The notes below the pieces were generated by a model, which was not told where the DNA came from, made no database searches, and was given only the letters and a program-made list of their open reading frames with translations. Below, piece by piece: positions 1 through 9,073 of a DNA stretch of 64,000 nucleotides. Both the position numbers and the translations under genes were made by a program. This DNA is from Flavobacterium sp. 11 (GTDB lineage Bacteria > Bacteroidota > Bacteroidia > Flavobacteriales > Flavobacteriaceae). The stretch lies in contig NZ_PEFE01000001.1 of NCBI RefSeq assembly GCF_002754315.1, positions 2,294,001 to 2,358,000 on the forward strand, read 5' to 3'. Each line of letters begins with the position of its first letter. Position 1 is the stretch's first letter.

Positions 1-1262
1 TTTTCGAAGTATTGTCTACTAACGGAGATACTCACTTAGGTGGAGATGATTTTGACCACGAAATTATTGACTGGTTAGCTGACGAATTTAAAGCTGAAGA
101 AGGTATTGACTTACGTCTTGATCCAATGTCATTGCAACGTTTGAAAGAAGCTGCTGAGAAAGCAAAAATTGAATTGTCTTCTTCTGCTGAAACTGAAATC
201 AACTTGCCATACGTAACTGCTACGGCTTCAGGACCAAAACACTTAGTTAAAAAATTAACTAGAGCTCAATTTGAAAAATTAACTGACGCTTTAGTAAAAC
301 GTTCTATGGCACCAGTTGCTAAAGCGTTGAAAGATGCAGGTTTATCTGTTTCTGATATTGACGAAGTTATCTTGGTGGGTGGTTCTACTCGTATGCCAAG
401 AATTGCTGAAGAAGTTGAAAAATTCTTTGGTAAAAAAGCGTCTAAAGGAGTTAACCCTGATGAGGTTGTTGCAATTGGAGCAGCTATTCAAGGTGGAGTT
501 CTTTCTGGAGATGTAAAAGATGTATTGTTACTTGACGTTACACCTTTATCTTTAGGTATCGAAACTATGGGTGGTGTTCTGACTAAATTAATTGAGTCTA
601 ACACAACTATTCCAACTAAAAAATCTCAAGTTTTCTCTACAGCTGCAGATTCTCAACCAACAGTTGAAATCCACGTTTTACAAGGAGACAGAGCTATGGC
701 AGTTGACAACAAAACTATCGGTCGTTTCCATTTAGATGGTATTCCACCAGCTCCAAGAGGTGTTCCACAAATTGAAGTAACTTTTGATATTGATGCTAAT
801 GGTATCATCAAAGTTTCTGCAACTGACAAAGGAACTGGAAAATCTCACGATATTCGTATCGAAGCTTCTTCTGGATTAACAGCTGAAGAAATCGAAAGAA
901 TGAAAAAAGATGCAGAAGCTAATGCTGATTCTGACAAACTTTTAAGAGAAAGAGCAGAAAAATTGAACGAAGCTGACGGAATGATCTTCCAAACTGAAAC
1001 TCAATTGAAAGAATTAGGTTCTAAATTATCTGATGAAAACAAAGTTGCTGTAGAATATGCATTAACTGAATTGAGAATGGCACACCAATCTCAAGACATT
1101 CCTGCAATTCAAACTGCTCTTGACAACATCAACGCTGCTTGGAAAAAAGCAACTGAAGCGATGTATGCTCAAGGAGAACAAGGTCAAGGTGAAGCACAAC
1201 CTCAAGGGGATGCTGCTCAAGGAGACAATGTTGAAGACGTTGAATTCGAAGAAGTAAAATAA
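1..1262 (+). CDS. dnaK: Chaperone protein DnaK (Hsp70), 5' end cut off by the window
   Basis: DnaK is the cytoplasmic Hsp70 chaperone that binds and releases unfolded segments in an ATP cycle with DnaJ and GrpE. The open frame runs in from the window edge ([18 protein letters not shown]), so about 420 C-terminal residues are visible and roughly the first 200, including the first ATP phosphate loop, are missing. Visible landmarks are the second half of the ATPase domain ([11 protein letters not shown], then [15 protein letters not shown]), the interdomain linker and substrate-binding domain ([14 protein letters not shown] onward), the helical lid, and a Gln/Gly-rich tail ending EDVEFEEVK as usual in Flavobacteria. 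A TTG that could be read as a start at position 12 is internal. A strong terminator follows at 1311. Confidence 0.98.
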   Translation, partial: FEVLSTNGDTHLGGDDFDHEIIDWLADEFKAEEGIDLRLDPMSLQRLKEAAEKAKIELSSSAETEINLPYVTATASGPKHLVKKLTRAQFEKLTDALVKRSMAPVAKALKDAGLSVSDIDEVILVGGSTRMPRIAEEVEKFFGKKASKGVNPDEVVAIGAAIQGGVLSGDVKDVLLLDVTPLSLGIETMGGVLTKLIESNTTIPTKKSQVFSTAADSQPTVEIHVLQGDRAMAVDNKTIGRFHLDGIPPAPRGVPQIEVTFDIDANGIIKVSATDKGTGKSHDIRIEASSGLTAEEIERMKKDAEANADSDKLLRERAEKLNEADGMIFQTETQLKELGSKLSDENKVAVEYALTELRMAHQSQDIPAIQTALDNINAAWKKATEAMYAQGEQGQGEAQPQGDAAQGDNVEDVEFEEVK

Positions 1263-1271
1263 TAATTTTCC

Positions 1272-1299
1272 GTAGAGATGTACTGCGGTGCATCTCTAC
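1272..1299. repeat. Imperfect 28-bp palindrome, divergent copy of the GTAGAGACGC repeat
   Basis: GTAGAGATG at 1272-1280 is matched by its exact reverse complement CATCTCTAC at 1291-1299. The centre TACTGCGGTG resembles the CACTGCAGTG centre of the perfect copy at 1441. It lies ten bases after the dnaK stop and could fold in the dnaK transcript. Confidence 0.7.
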
Positions 1300-1310
1300 T
1301 ATTGATTTAG

Positions 1311-1343
1311 AAAACCGTTCGCCATTGGTGAACGGTTTTTTTT
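1311..1343 (+). terminator. Rho-independent terminator of dnaK
   Basis: AAAACCGTTC (1311-1320) pairs perfectly with GAACGGTTTT (1330-1339) across a 9-base loop, followed by a run of T. It sits about 50 bases after the dnaK stop codon. Confidence 0.85.
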
Positions 1344-1360
1344 ATGGGTTAAATAAAAAA

Positions 1361-1424
<64 letters not shown>

Positions 1425-1427
1425 TAT

Positions 1428-1566
1428 GTAGAGACGCATTGTAGAGACGCACTGCAGTGCGTCTCTACCGTGTGTATTTTTCAATGTGCATTTATGCAAT
1501 CTTCGTTTATAAAATTCGCATCGATACGGTGCGTCTCTACAATGCATTTATACAATGCGTCTCTAC
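1428..1566. repeat. Nested GTAGAGACGC inverted-repeat element (REP/BIME-like)
   Basis: Four related units lie here: GTAGAGACGCATT at 1428-1440; a perfect 28-bp palindrome at 1441-1468 (GTAGAGACGCACTG followed by its reverse complement); GCGTCTCTAC at 1531-1540; and AATGCGTCTCTAC at 1554-1566. Left units point one way and right units the other, so the whole block is an imperfect inverted repeat enclosing a perfect palindrome. The organisation resembles REP/BIME elements. No transposase gene is in the window. Confidence 0.8.
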
Positions 1567-1595
1567 AGTATAATAACATCAAATACAGCATAAAA

Positions 1596-1630
1596 AAAAA
1601 GGGAAAATGTTGTTAACATTTTCCCTTTTT
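1596..1630 (-). terminator. Terminator of the metalloprotease gene
   Basis: A 16-bp perfect stem (1596-1611 with 1615-1630; core GGGAAAATGTT / AACATTTTCCC) with a 3-base loop lies just beyond the minus-strand stop codon. It is followed on that strand by a long T run. Confidence 0.88.
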
Positions 1631-1637
1631 TAATTCA

Positions 1638-4211
1638 TTATTTAGGATCTAAAGCTTGTCCTATTCTAGAAATTAAATCTTGTAAGTGATATCTACTCAT
1701 TCGATCAGTCATTCTTGATGAGGCTAACTTCATCTCGTTTTTCAGACTATTCAATTGACCTCTTGCAATAGAAGGTAAATCAGTTTGAGCAAGATTTACT
1801 CTTCTTGTCGTGAAACCGTAAGTAACACCTACAGGAACCGATCTAACCATGGCTGTACCTGGTTTAAGTAATTCGATCATTTTGTCAACATACAATTTTT
1901 GAATGTTTCTGCGATACACATCAATGGAACCGCTTCCTTTCAATTCAGAGAAGATTCCATTTTTTAAGTCGCTTACTAATTCATCAGCGGTATAGTTGTT
2001 TTTACTCATAGAAGAAGTTTCTATAAGGCGAACAATTCTATCTCCAGCCAATAAACTTGATAAGGTAGCATCTTGCATTCCTTTGATTGCTTCAACACCG
2101 CTTTCTGGGTTTATTTTCGAAAGGATATTTTGATCCAATAACCATTTTGGTGTGGTGAACAATTGAGTGTTCAAGAATAATACAGCATCTTTTTGGATAG
2201 CTCTTGGAACTACTTCAAATTGATTTCCTGTCATGTCATACGTTTTTGGAGAATCATAGATTCCACCTACGTTTTTAGTAACATGGCCCATATATCTTCT
2301 GAATTGTCCAGTAAGTGCACCGTAAAGTTCGTCTAGTTCAGCATAGCTTTCACCGTTTTCTTTAGTCCACTCTAATAAATTAGGCAAAATTCTTTTTAGG
2401 TTTTTGATTCCGTACTCAGAAGCTCTCATCGCATTATCTCCAATATCCTCTGTTTGGTATCTTGGGTCATAAGGACTGCTTTCAGTACCAAACCATAAAC
2501 GGTTATTTTTGTATGCTTCTTTAGTCATTTCGTTCAACTTCGCTTTTTCCTCAGTTTCAGTTTTAGCTCCGTCAAAATAAGAATAACCCCATTTAATAGC
2601 CCATTTGTCATAATCCCCAATTCTTGGGAATAAGGCAGTAACACCATCTTCTGGTTGTGCCACATAATTAAAACGTGCATAATCCATGATAGAAGAAGTA
2701 TGTCCGTTTTTATCTTGGTACGCTTTATCTCTCAGTTTTTCAACCGGAGTGGCAGAGCTTGCTCCCATGTTATGACGTAATCCTAAAGTGTGTCCTACTT
2801 CATGAGAAGAAACGAAACGGATTAATTCTCCCATTAATTTATCATCAAACTTTTTTGTTCTTGCTGCAGGATCTACAGCCGCAGTTTGAATCAAGTACCA
2901 GTTTCTTAAAAGACTCATGATATTGTGGTACCAACCAATGTGGCTTTCCAAAATTTCACCACTTCTAGGATCATGTACATTTGGTCCGTATGCATTTTGA
3001 ATTTCAGCAGCAAAATATCTCAATACTGAAAAACGGGCATCTTCCAAACTCATTGTTGGATCATTTTCTGGCCAATATTCGCCACGAATTGCATTTTTCC
3101 ATCCTGCAGCTTCAAATGCTACTTGCCAATCATCAATACCTTGTTTAATGAATTTTTTCCATTTGTCAGGTGTAGCTGGATCAATGTAGTATACAATTGG
3201 TTTTAGTGGCTCAATTAATTCCCCTTTTTTTTGCTTTGCAGCATCTTCGGCAGATTTTGGCTCTAAGCGCCATCTTACAGCAAAAGTTTTAGTGTCTGAT
3301 TTTTGAGATTCTTCTTCAAAAACTCCGTATTCGTTTGCAAAATATCCTACACGTGCGTCAAATTCTCTTTTGCGCATAGGTGTTTTTGGCAATAAAATCA
3401 TCGAAGTATTCATCTCTACCGTTACTACTCCTGCATCTAAAGCAGAAGGTAAATTAACTCCAATTTGTGGTGTTGGAGTAATTGAAATACGCGGTGGAGT
3501 AGTTGTAAATGTTTTTACAGTTCTAATCTCAGTATTTATTGGATAACTGCTTATTTTTGAGATGAATGATTTATCCTTTTGAAAAGCTACAATGTTTAAC
3601 AATTGTTTTTTAATTGGATCTAATGAAAAAGTCTGAATATCACCATCGAAAGTGCTCGTTAAATCGATCACATATCCAGCATTATTTTTACCGGTTGAAT
3701 CTTTTTTGAATGCCAAGATATCATAGTTTCCAATAATTGGATCCGAAGTTGAATTCTTAACCGCTTGAGCCATTGGCTTGTCACCGTCCGGAGACATGAT
3801 AACGTAAGTAACTGATCTAAGAAGGATGTTGTTGTTCAGCCCTTTTTCCCAACGAACGACTTGTCTGTTGATTTCTTCTCCTCCAAAAATTCCTCCTCCG
3901 GCTGGAGTTTTAGAATATCTGGTAATTGTCATTATTTCACTTCCTAAAAGGGAGTCTGGAATTTCAAAAAGATATTTGTCATTAATTTTATGAATGTCAA
4001 TTAATCCTTTTTGTGTTACTGCGGTTGAGTCAATAACTTTTTTGTACGGTTTAGGTTCTTTCTTACCGTCTTTAGATTCGGGTGCTTTTGCTTCTACTTT
4101 AGCAGGGGCATTCTTGTCTGCTCTTTTCTTTTTTTTACTTTGTGCAAATGTGCCTTGCGCAAAACAAAATAACAGACATGTAATAATTAGGGTTAGTTTT
4201 TTTTTCACCAT
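1638..4211 (-). CDS. Secreted zinc-dependent metalloprotease (DUF5117/DUF5118 family)
   Basis: The product is predicted to be an exported zinc protease of 857 residues. A Sec signal peptide covers residues 1-24 (hydrophobic LTLIITCLLFCFA ending FAQ), followed by a Lys-rich linker to about residue 60. The N-terminal half matches the DUF5118/DUF5117 arrangement of Bacteroidota proteases. The catalytic zinc motif HEVGHTLGLRH lies near residue 466, giving three His ligands and the Glu base of the metzincin-like HExxHxxGxxH pattern, and an HNMGAS stretch follows. Length and layout are normal for the family. The start is the ATG at 4211, directly before the signal peptide. The substrate cannot be told from sequence. 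The gene stands alone, divergent from corA. Confidence 0.88.
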   Translation of the reverse strand: MVKKKLTLIITCLLFCFAQGTFAQSKKKKRADKNAPAKVEAKAPESKDGKKEPKPYKKVIDSTAVTQKGLIDIHKINDKYLFEIPDSLLGSEIMTITRYSKTPAGGGIFGGEEINRQVVRWEKGLNNNILLRSVTYVIMSPDGDKPMAQAVKNSTSDPIIGNYDILAFKKDSTGKNNAGYVIDLTSTFDGDIQTFSLDPIKKQLLNIVAFQKDKSFISKISSYPINTEIRTVKTFTTTPPRISITPTPQIGVNLPSALDAGVVTVEMNTSMILLPKTPMRKREFDARVGYFANEYGVFEEESQKSDTKTFAVRWRLEPKSAEDAAKQKKGELIEPLKPIVYYIDPATPDKWKKFIKQGIDDWQVAFEAAGWKNAIRGEYWPENDPTMSLEDARFSVLRYFAAEIQNAYGPNVHDPRSGEILESHIGWYHNIMSLLRNWYLIQTAAVDPAARTKKFDDKLMGELIRFVSSHEVGHTLGLRHNMGASSATPVEKLRDKAYQDKNGHTSSIMDYARFNYVAQPEDGVTALFPRIGDYDKWAIKWGYSYFDGAKTETEEKAKLNEMTKEAYKNNRLWFGTESSPYDPRYQTEDIGDNAMRASEYGIKNLKRILPNLLEWTKENGESYAELDELYGALTGQFRRYMGHVTKNVGGIYDSPKTYDMTGNQFEVVPRAIQKDAVLFLNTQLFTTPKWLLDQNILSKINPESGVEAIKGMQDATLSSLLAGDRIVRLIETSSMSKNNYTADELVSDLKNGIFSELKGSGSIDVYRRNIQKLYVDKMIELLKPGTAMVRSVPVGVTYGFTTRRVNLAQTDLPSIARGQLNSLKNEMKLASSRMTDRMSRYHLQDLISRIGQALDPK

Positions 4212-4291
4212 TTAGTTAATGTATTAATAAAGTTTATAATTGGTTATGGTCTATAAGTCGTATTTTTTTGTGTTTTGTTACGACTAAAGTT

Positions 4292-4299
4292 CAAATTTA
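4292..4299 (-). promoter_or_regulatory. Possible -7 box for the metalloprotease gene
   Basis: On the minus strand this reads TAAATTTG, a perfect match to the Bacteroidota -7 box TAnnTTTG, 80 bases upstream of the start. No TTG lies at the proper -33 distance, so support is partial. Confidence 0.35.
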
Positions 4300-4433
4300 T
4301 TGATATATTTTTTATAAAAAGACCATTTTGAGGTGCGATTTTAAATAATTAACAATAATTAACAATCGTTTATTAATTGCTTTTTCCATGTCATAACATG
4401 ATTTTTCTCATGTAAGGAATTATTATTTCGAGG

Positions 4434-4441
4434 TATCTTTG
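4434..4441 (+). promoter_or_regulatory. Possible -7 box for corA
   Basis: TATCTTTG matches TAnnTTTG. It would give corA a leader of about 110 bases. No clear -33 TTG is present. Confidence 0.35.
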
Positions 4442-4555
4442 CTTTTTTAAATATTAAATTAAACCTATTTTTTTCATTTTTAGGAATGTCAAAAGTGCCA
4501 AAAAACGATTTTTTTGTAAAAGTTTTTTGTAATATTACTACTTAAATCAGCTGGA

Positions 4556-5626
4556 ATGAGAAAAATTAAGTACAAGAGAGGAAAGAAAACACAACCTTAT
4601 AATTTAGAATATACTGGTATTCATAAAAGTAAGGAATCAGAGCTGCAGTTGTTTGTTTATGATGATTTGGATCTTACCGAGTATGAGGATTTTAAGGTTT
4701 CGGATTTAGATAAATATATTGAGGGACAAAAAACAAACTGGATTAATATTCACGGTTTAAATAATGTGGAGTGGCTAAAATCGATTGGGAATTATTTTAA
4801 TATCGATAATTTTATGCTGGCTGATATTTTAAATACCACCCGAAGAACAAAACTGGAAGAGTCTCATGATTTTCTATTTTTCAACATAAAATCACTTTTA
4901 CCCACAGGACATTCGGACAATATAAGTGTAGAACAAATTAGTTTTTTGTTAAAAGATGGGATTCTGATTTCTTTTCAGGAAAAGCGAAGTGACTTTTTTA
5001 CTCACATTCGAGAACGCATTAGAACGCATTCCGGAATTGTAAGAACTAAGAAAGCGGATTACTTATTGTACATTCTTCTGGATGCCATCATGGAAAATTT
5101 CTACATCACTTTAGAAAGCGAGGAAGATAAAATAGAGGAATTGATCAATCTGACCAAGGAAAGTGTAGATCCTATAATTTTAGAAAAAATAGAGAAACAC
5201 AGAGATAATTTAAATTTTTTAAAACGTTCTATCATTCCGCTTAGGGATTCTTTGTATGATATAAAAAGCATAAAAGACGATAACATATTTAATGTTATGG
5301 AAGCAGATACTTTTAGCTTTTTTGCCCGATTGCATCAAAAGAGTTTAGAACTTTTGGAACAAATTGAATCTGATATGAGTTCTTTGGAAAGTGCGTCTAA
5401 TTTCTTTTTCTCGGCACAAACACATAAGATGAATGAGATTATGAAAACCCTGACGATTGTATCGGCGATATTTATTCCGCTGACTTTTATTGTGGGAGTT
5501 TACGGGATGAATTTTGAATATATGCCAGAACTGAAACGTCATTATGGCTATCATACCGTTATGGGCGCTATGTCTTTAATAGTGGTTGGAATGATTATTT
5601 ATTTTAAAAAACGCCGTTGGTTTTAG
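4556..5626 (+). CDS. corA: CorA family magnesium/cobalt transporter
   Basis: CorA forms a pentameric inner-membrane channel that lets Mg2+ (also Co2+ or Ni2+) into the cell. The protein has 356 residues: a large acidic cytoplasmic N-terminal domain, a long helical stalk (about 170-290), and two C-terminal membrane helices. The signature YGMNF lies near residue 316 at the end of TM1, followed by the periplasmic loop MPEL and TM2, and a basic cytoplasmic tail KKRRWF. Length and motif are typical. The start ATG at 4556 gives the basic MRKIKYKRGKK N-terminus common in Flavobacterium homologues. It stands 55 bases before pta in the same direction, so some cotranscription is possible. Confidence 0.95.
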   Translation: MRKIKYKRGKKTQPYNLEYTGIHKSKESELQLFVYDDLDLTEYEDFKVSDLDKYIEGQKTNWINIHGLNNVEWLKSIGNYFNIDNFMLADILNTTRRTKLEESHDFLFFNIKSLLPTGHSDNISVEQISFLLKDGILISFQEKRSDFFTHIRERIRTHSGIVRTKKADYLLYILLDAIMENFYITLESEEDKIEELINLTKESVDPIILEKIEKHRDNLNFLKRSIIPLRDSLYDIKSIKDDNIFNVMEADTFSFFARLHQKSLELLEQIESDMSSLESASNFFFSAQTHKMNEIMKTLTIVSAIFIPLTFIVGVYGMNFEYMPELKRHYGYHTVMGAMSLIVVGMIIYFKKRRWF

Positions 5627-5680
5627 GAATAAAAAAGGATTACATCCAATTCATTTAGAATTAAATTAAAAAATAAAAAA

Positions 5681-7774
5681 ATGAACAAGGCCATATACAT
5701 TGCAACAAGCGAACAAAATAGTGGGAAGTCGATTATTACGTTGGGATTGATGAGCATGCTTATTGGTAAGATGGCCAAAGTAGGTTATTTTAGACCCATA
5801 GTGGAAGATTTTGAAGAAGGAGGATTTGACAATCACATTGAAACCGTGATTGGTCATTTTGGGATGGATATTGAATTTGAAGATGCGTATGCCATTACAA
5901 AAAGTAAATTAATCAAAAAGAAGAACAAAGGAAAAATAGGTGAGGTTCTCGATTTGATTATTGAAAAATACAAGAAATTAGAAGAGCGTTTCGATTTTGT
6001 CTTGGTTGAAGGAACCAGTTTTACAGGGGAAGGAACTGTTATCGAATTAGATATGAATGTTCTGATTGCCAAAAATTTGGGTATTCCAACTATTATAGTG
6101 GGCTCCGGAGTGGGTAAAACATTAGAGGAATTGATAGATAGTCTTTACTTAGCTTACGATTCTTTTAAAGTCAAAGATGTTGAGGTTTTGGCTGTAATCG
6201 CCAATAAAGTGCAGCCAGAGAATATTGAATTGGTTACTAACGGTCTAAAGAAAAGTTTACCCAAAAGTATATTGGTGAATTCTATTCCTTTGATTCATAA
6301 ATTGAATAACCCAACCGTACAGGAAATAGTAAATGAGTTGGATGCCAAAGTTTTATTTGGATCGGCACACTTGAACAATCAAACTGGAAATTTTAGTGTA
6401 GGGGCCATGCAATTGTGCAATTATTTGTTGCATTTGAAAGAGAATAGTCTGGTGATTACGCCCGGAGACCGAGCAGACATTATTCTAGGAGCATTGCAGG
6501 CCAATGAATCCGTAAATTATCCGACCATTTCGGGAATTGTTTTGACAGGAAATATCTTGCCTGAAATTAGTATTTTGAAATTGATAGAAGGACTCTCTAC
6601 CATTGTTCCAATTATTGCGGTAGAAGAAGGAACGTATTATATTACCAATAAAATAGGTTCCATTAAATCCAAAATTTACGCAAACAACAAGCAGAAGATT
6701 GAAATTTCTATCACTACTTTCGAAAAATATGTCGACTTAGACAACTTGGCTGAAAAGCTAATCACTTTTGAAGCGGAAGGAATGACACCAAAAATGTTTC
6801 AATATAATTTAGTAAAAAGAGCCAGACAACATAGGAAACACATTGTTTTACCGGAAGGAAATGACGAACGAATCATTATTGCAGCCTCACAATTATTGAC
6901 GATGGATGTGGTTGATATTTCGATTATTGGCAACAAAAAACAAATTGAAAATAAAGTGGCGGAGTTGGGACTTCCTTTCGATTTTTCTAAAATAAGAATC
7001 ATTAATCCGATAGAATCCGAGCATTATGATGATTATGTAAATACGTATTATGAGTTGCGTAAAGCAAAAAATGTAACCATAGGAATGGCTAAGGATTTAA
7101 TGGAAGATGTCTCGTATTTTGGAACCATGATGGTGTATAAAGGGCATGCGGACGGAATGGTTTCCGGAGCGGCACATACCACACAACATACTATTTTGCC
7201 TGCTTTGCAATTCATTAAAACCAAACCCAATTCCTCTGTGGTTTCGTCGATATTTTTCATGTGTTTAGAGGACAGAGTTTCTGTTTTTGGAGATTGTGCC
7301 ATTAATCCAAATCCTACTGCGGAACAATTAGCAGAAATTGCCATTTCCTCTGCCGATTCAAGTTTGGCTTTTGGTATTGAACCAAAAATTGCCATGCTTT
7401 CGTATTCATCTGGTTCATCAGGAAAAGGAGATGAAGTAGATAAAGTAAGAGCGGCAACTGAAATAGTGAGAAGAAAACGTCCCGATTTAAAAATTGAAGG
7501 CCCTATTCAATACGATGCAGCCGTTGACATGGCTGTTGGAAAAAGTAAAATGCCAAATTCAGAAGTGGCAGGGCAAGCCAGCGTTCTAATTTTTCCGGAT
7601 TTAAATACAGGAAATAATACCTATAAAGCTGTGCAAAGAGAGACTGGTGCATTAGCAATTGGTCCGATGTTACAAGGATTGAACAAACCGGTAAATGATT
7701 TAAGCCGTGGTTGTACGGTAGATGATATTATAAATACAGTCGTGATTACGGCGATTCAAGCACAAGGATTATAA
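5681..7774 (+). CDS. pta: Phosphate acetyltransferase (long, three-domain form)
   Basis: Pta interconverts acetyl-CoA plus phosphate and acetyl phosphate plus CoA, the first step from acetyl-CoA to acetate. The 697-residue protein is the long form: an N-terminal P-loop-like BioD-type domain (SEQNSGKSIITLGL near residues 9-24), a middle DRTGG domain (about 215-320, with the TPGDRADII stretch), and the C-terminal catalytic domain from about residue 370 (LPEGNDERIIIAA; SYSSGSSGKGDEVDK; QYDAAVDMAV). The stop codon is separated from the ackA start by one base, so the two genes form one translationally tight operon. Confidence 0.97.
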   Translation: MNKAIYIATSEQNSGKSIITLGLMSMLIGKMAKVGYFRPIVEDFEEGGFDNHIETVIGHFGMDIEFEDAYAITKSKLIKKKNKGKIGEVLDLIIEKYKKLEERFDFVLVEGTSFTGEGTVIELDMNVLIAKNLGIPTIIVGSGVGKTLEELIDSLYLAYDSFKVKDVEVLAVIANKVQPENIELVTNGLKKSLPKSILVNSIPLIHKLNNPTVQEIVNELDAKVLFGSAHLNNQTGNFSVGAMQLCNYLLHLKENSLVITPGDRADIILGALQANESVNYPTISGIVLTGNILPEISILKLIEGLSTIVPIIAVEEGTYYITNKIGSIKSKIYANNKQKIEISITTFEKYVDLDNLAEKLITFEAEGMTPKMFQYNLVKRARQHRKHIVLPEGNDERIIIAASQLLTMDVVDISIIGNKKQIENKVAELGLPFDFSKIRIINPIESEHYDDYVNTYYELRKAKNVTIGMAKDLMEDVSYFGTMMVYKGHADGMVSGAAHTTQHTILPALQFIKTKPNSSVVSSIFFMCLEDRVSVFGDCAINPNPTAEQLAEIAISSADSSLAFGIEPKIAMLSYSSGSSGKGDEVDKVRAATEIVRRKRPDLKIEGPIQYDAAVDMAVGKSKMPNSEVAGQASVLIFPDLNTGNNTYKAVQRETGALAIGPMLQGLNKPVNDLSRGCTVDDIINTVVITAIQAQGL

Positions 7775-7775
7775 A

Positions 7776-8975
7776 ATGAAAATAGTAATTATAAACTCAG
7801 GAAGTTCCTCCATAAAATACCAATTGATTAACATGCCGGCAAATGAAGTTATTTGTTCAGGGATGATTGATAGAATAGGACTCGAAACTTCAAACCTAAC
7901 GTATGTAACGTATACGACTAAATTAGAAGAAACGTTACCTATTGCAAACCATAAAATTGGTTTAGAAAAAATTGCCAAATTACTGATGGATGAAAAAGTA
8001 GGGGTGATTAAAAGTACGGATGAAATAGAAGCTGTTGGGCATCGTGTGGTGCATGGCGGAAGCGCTTTTTCTAATACGGTAGTTATTACCAATGAAGTAA
8101 AAGATAAAATCAGACAGCTTTTTGATTTGGCACCTTTGCATAATCCTGCAAATTTAGAAGGAATAAATGTTGCCGAAGAAATTTTTAGCTCAGCACAGCA
8201 AGTGGCTGTTTTTGACACGGCATTCCATCAAACGATTCCTGTTGTAGCGCACAAATATGCGGTACCAAATTACCTTTTGACGGAAAATAAAATACGCGTT
8301 TACGGTTTTCATGGAACGAGTCACAAATACGTTTCGGAAAATGCGATTCATTATTTGAAGCAAAATTCTCAGAATATAGGTTCTAAAATTATCACGATAC
8401 ATTTAGGAAACGGTTGCAGTATGACCGCTGTAAAAGACGGAAAAAGTATTGATCATACGTTGGGTTTTGGTCCAATGAACGGATTAATTATGGGAACCCG
8501 AAGCGGAGATGTGGATCAATCTGTGATTTTTTATCTGGTAAATACGTTGGGTTATTCGCTTGAAGCGGTAAATACGATGTTGCAAAAACAAAGTGGAATG
8601 TTGGGGCTAACCGGTTACAGTGATTTGAGGGATATTGAAGCCAATGCAGAGAACGGAAATGCGGATTGTCAATTGGCTTTAGCGATGAATGCCTATCGAA
8701 TAAAGAAATATATTGGCTCGTATACGGCTGTTTTAAATGGGCTCGATGCCATTATTTTTACGGCTGGAATTGGGGAAAATTCTTCGTACATCCGAAAATT
8801 AGTGTGTACGGATATGGATTATTTCGGAATAGCATTGGATGCATCCAAAAATGAAATCCGTTCGAAAGAAATTAGAGAAATAAACACACCAGATTCAAAG
8901 ACTAAAATATTAGTCATTCCTACCAATGAAGAAATTGAAATTGCCAATCAGGTATATGAATTACTGACGAATTAA
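7776..8975 (+). CDS. ackA: Acetate kinase
   Basis: AckA converts acetyl phosphate plus ADP to acetate plus ATP, completing the substrate-level phosphorylation begun by Pta. The 399-residue protein shows all family marks: NSGSSSIKYQL at the N-terminus, VFDTAFHQTIP around residue 146, YGFHGTSHKYVS, the phosphate-binding stretch HLGNGCSMTAV, MGTRSGDVD, and FTAGIGENSSYIR near the C-terminus. Length is standard. It follows pta by one base and ends at a strong terminator, so pta-ackA is a self-contained unit. Confidence 0.98.
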   Translation: MKIVIINSGSSSIKYQLINMPANEVICSGMIDRIGLETSNLTYVTYTTKLEETLPIANHKIGLEKIAKLLMDEKVGVIKSTDEIEAVGHRVVHGGSAFSNTVVITNEVKDKIRQLFDLAPLHNPANLEGINVAEEIFSSAQQVAVFDTAFHQTIPVVAHKYAVPNYLLTENKIRVYGFHGTSHKYVSENAIHYLKQNSQNIGSKIITIHLGNGCSMTAVKDGKSIDHTLGFGPMNGLIMGTRSGDVDQSVIFYLVNTLGYSLEAVNTMLQKQSGMLGLTGYSDLRDIEANAENGNADCQLALAMNAYRIKKYIGSYTAVLNGLDAIIFTAGIGENSSYIRKLVCTDMDYFGIALDASKNEIRSKEIREINTPDSKTKILVIPTNEEIEIANQVYELLTN

Positions 8976-8990
8976 GAAAATGACCAACTC

Positions 8991-9022
8991 AAAAAAAGCT
9001 TCTGTAAGCAGAGGCTTTTTTT
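8991..9022 (+). terminator. Terminator of pta-ackA
   Basis: AAAAAAAGCTTCTG pairs with CAGAGGCTTTTTTT (one G-T pair) around the loop TAAG, ending in T. It begins 16 bases after the ackA stop. A reading frame starting at 8980 translates this hairpin and is not a gene. Confidence 0.88.
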
Positions 9023-9047
9023 ATGCCTTTTATTTGATAAATCTAAT

Positions 9048-9055
9048 TATATTTG
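9048..9055 (+). promoter_or_regulatory. Probable -7 box of the PUL regulator gene
   Basis: TATATTTG is a perfect match to TAnnTTTG. The nearest TTTG (9033-9036) is only 11 bases upstream, shorter than the usual 17-23, so the -33 part is uncertain. If used, transcription starts near 9060, which excludes the TTG at 9053 as start codon and favours the TTG at 9074. Confidence 0.45.
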
Positions 9056-9073
9056 GATATAAAATACCACATT

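Larger units (their letters stand above)
4212..4555. other. Divergent intergenic region between the protease gene and corA
   Basis: This 344-base AT-rich region contains no gene. It holds a -7-like box for each direction (4292-4299 minus, 4434-4441 plus), a small CATGT/ACATG inverted repeat at 4388-4401, and a tandem AATTAACAAT repeat near 4346-4366. I see no recognisable magnesium riboswitch. Confidence 0.6.

Noticed and set aside
4212..4555. Magnesium riboswitch before corA
   Set aside because: The leader is AT-rich with only a 5-bp CATGT/ACATG hairpin; no M-box-like multi-stem fold is visible.
7048..7395. 115-codon reverse frame inside pta
   Set aside because: It is fully inside the catalytic domain of pta, with no known motif; it reflects the codon bias of the sense strand.
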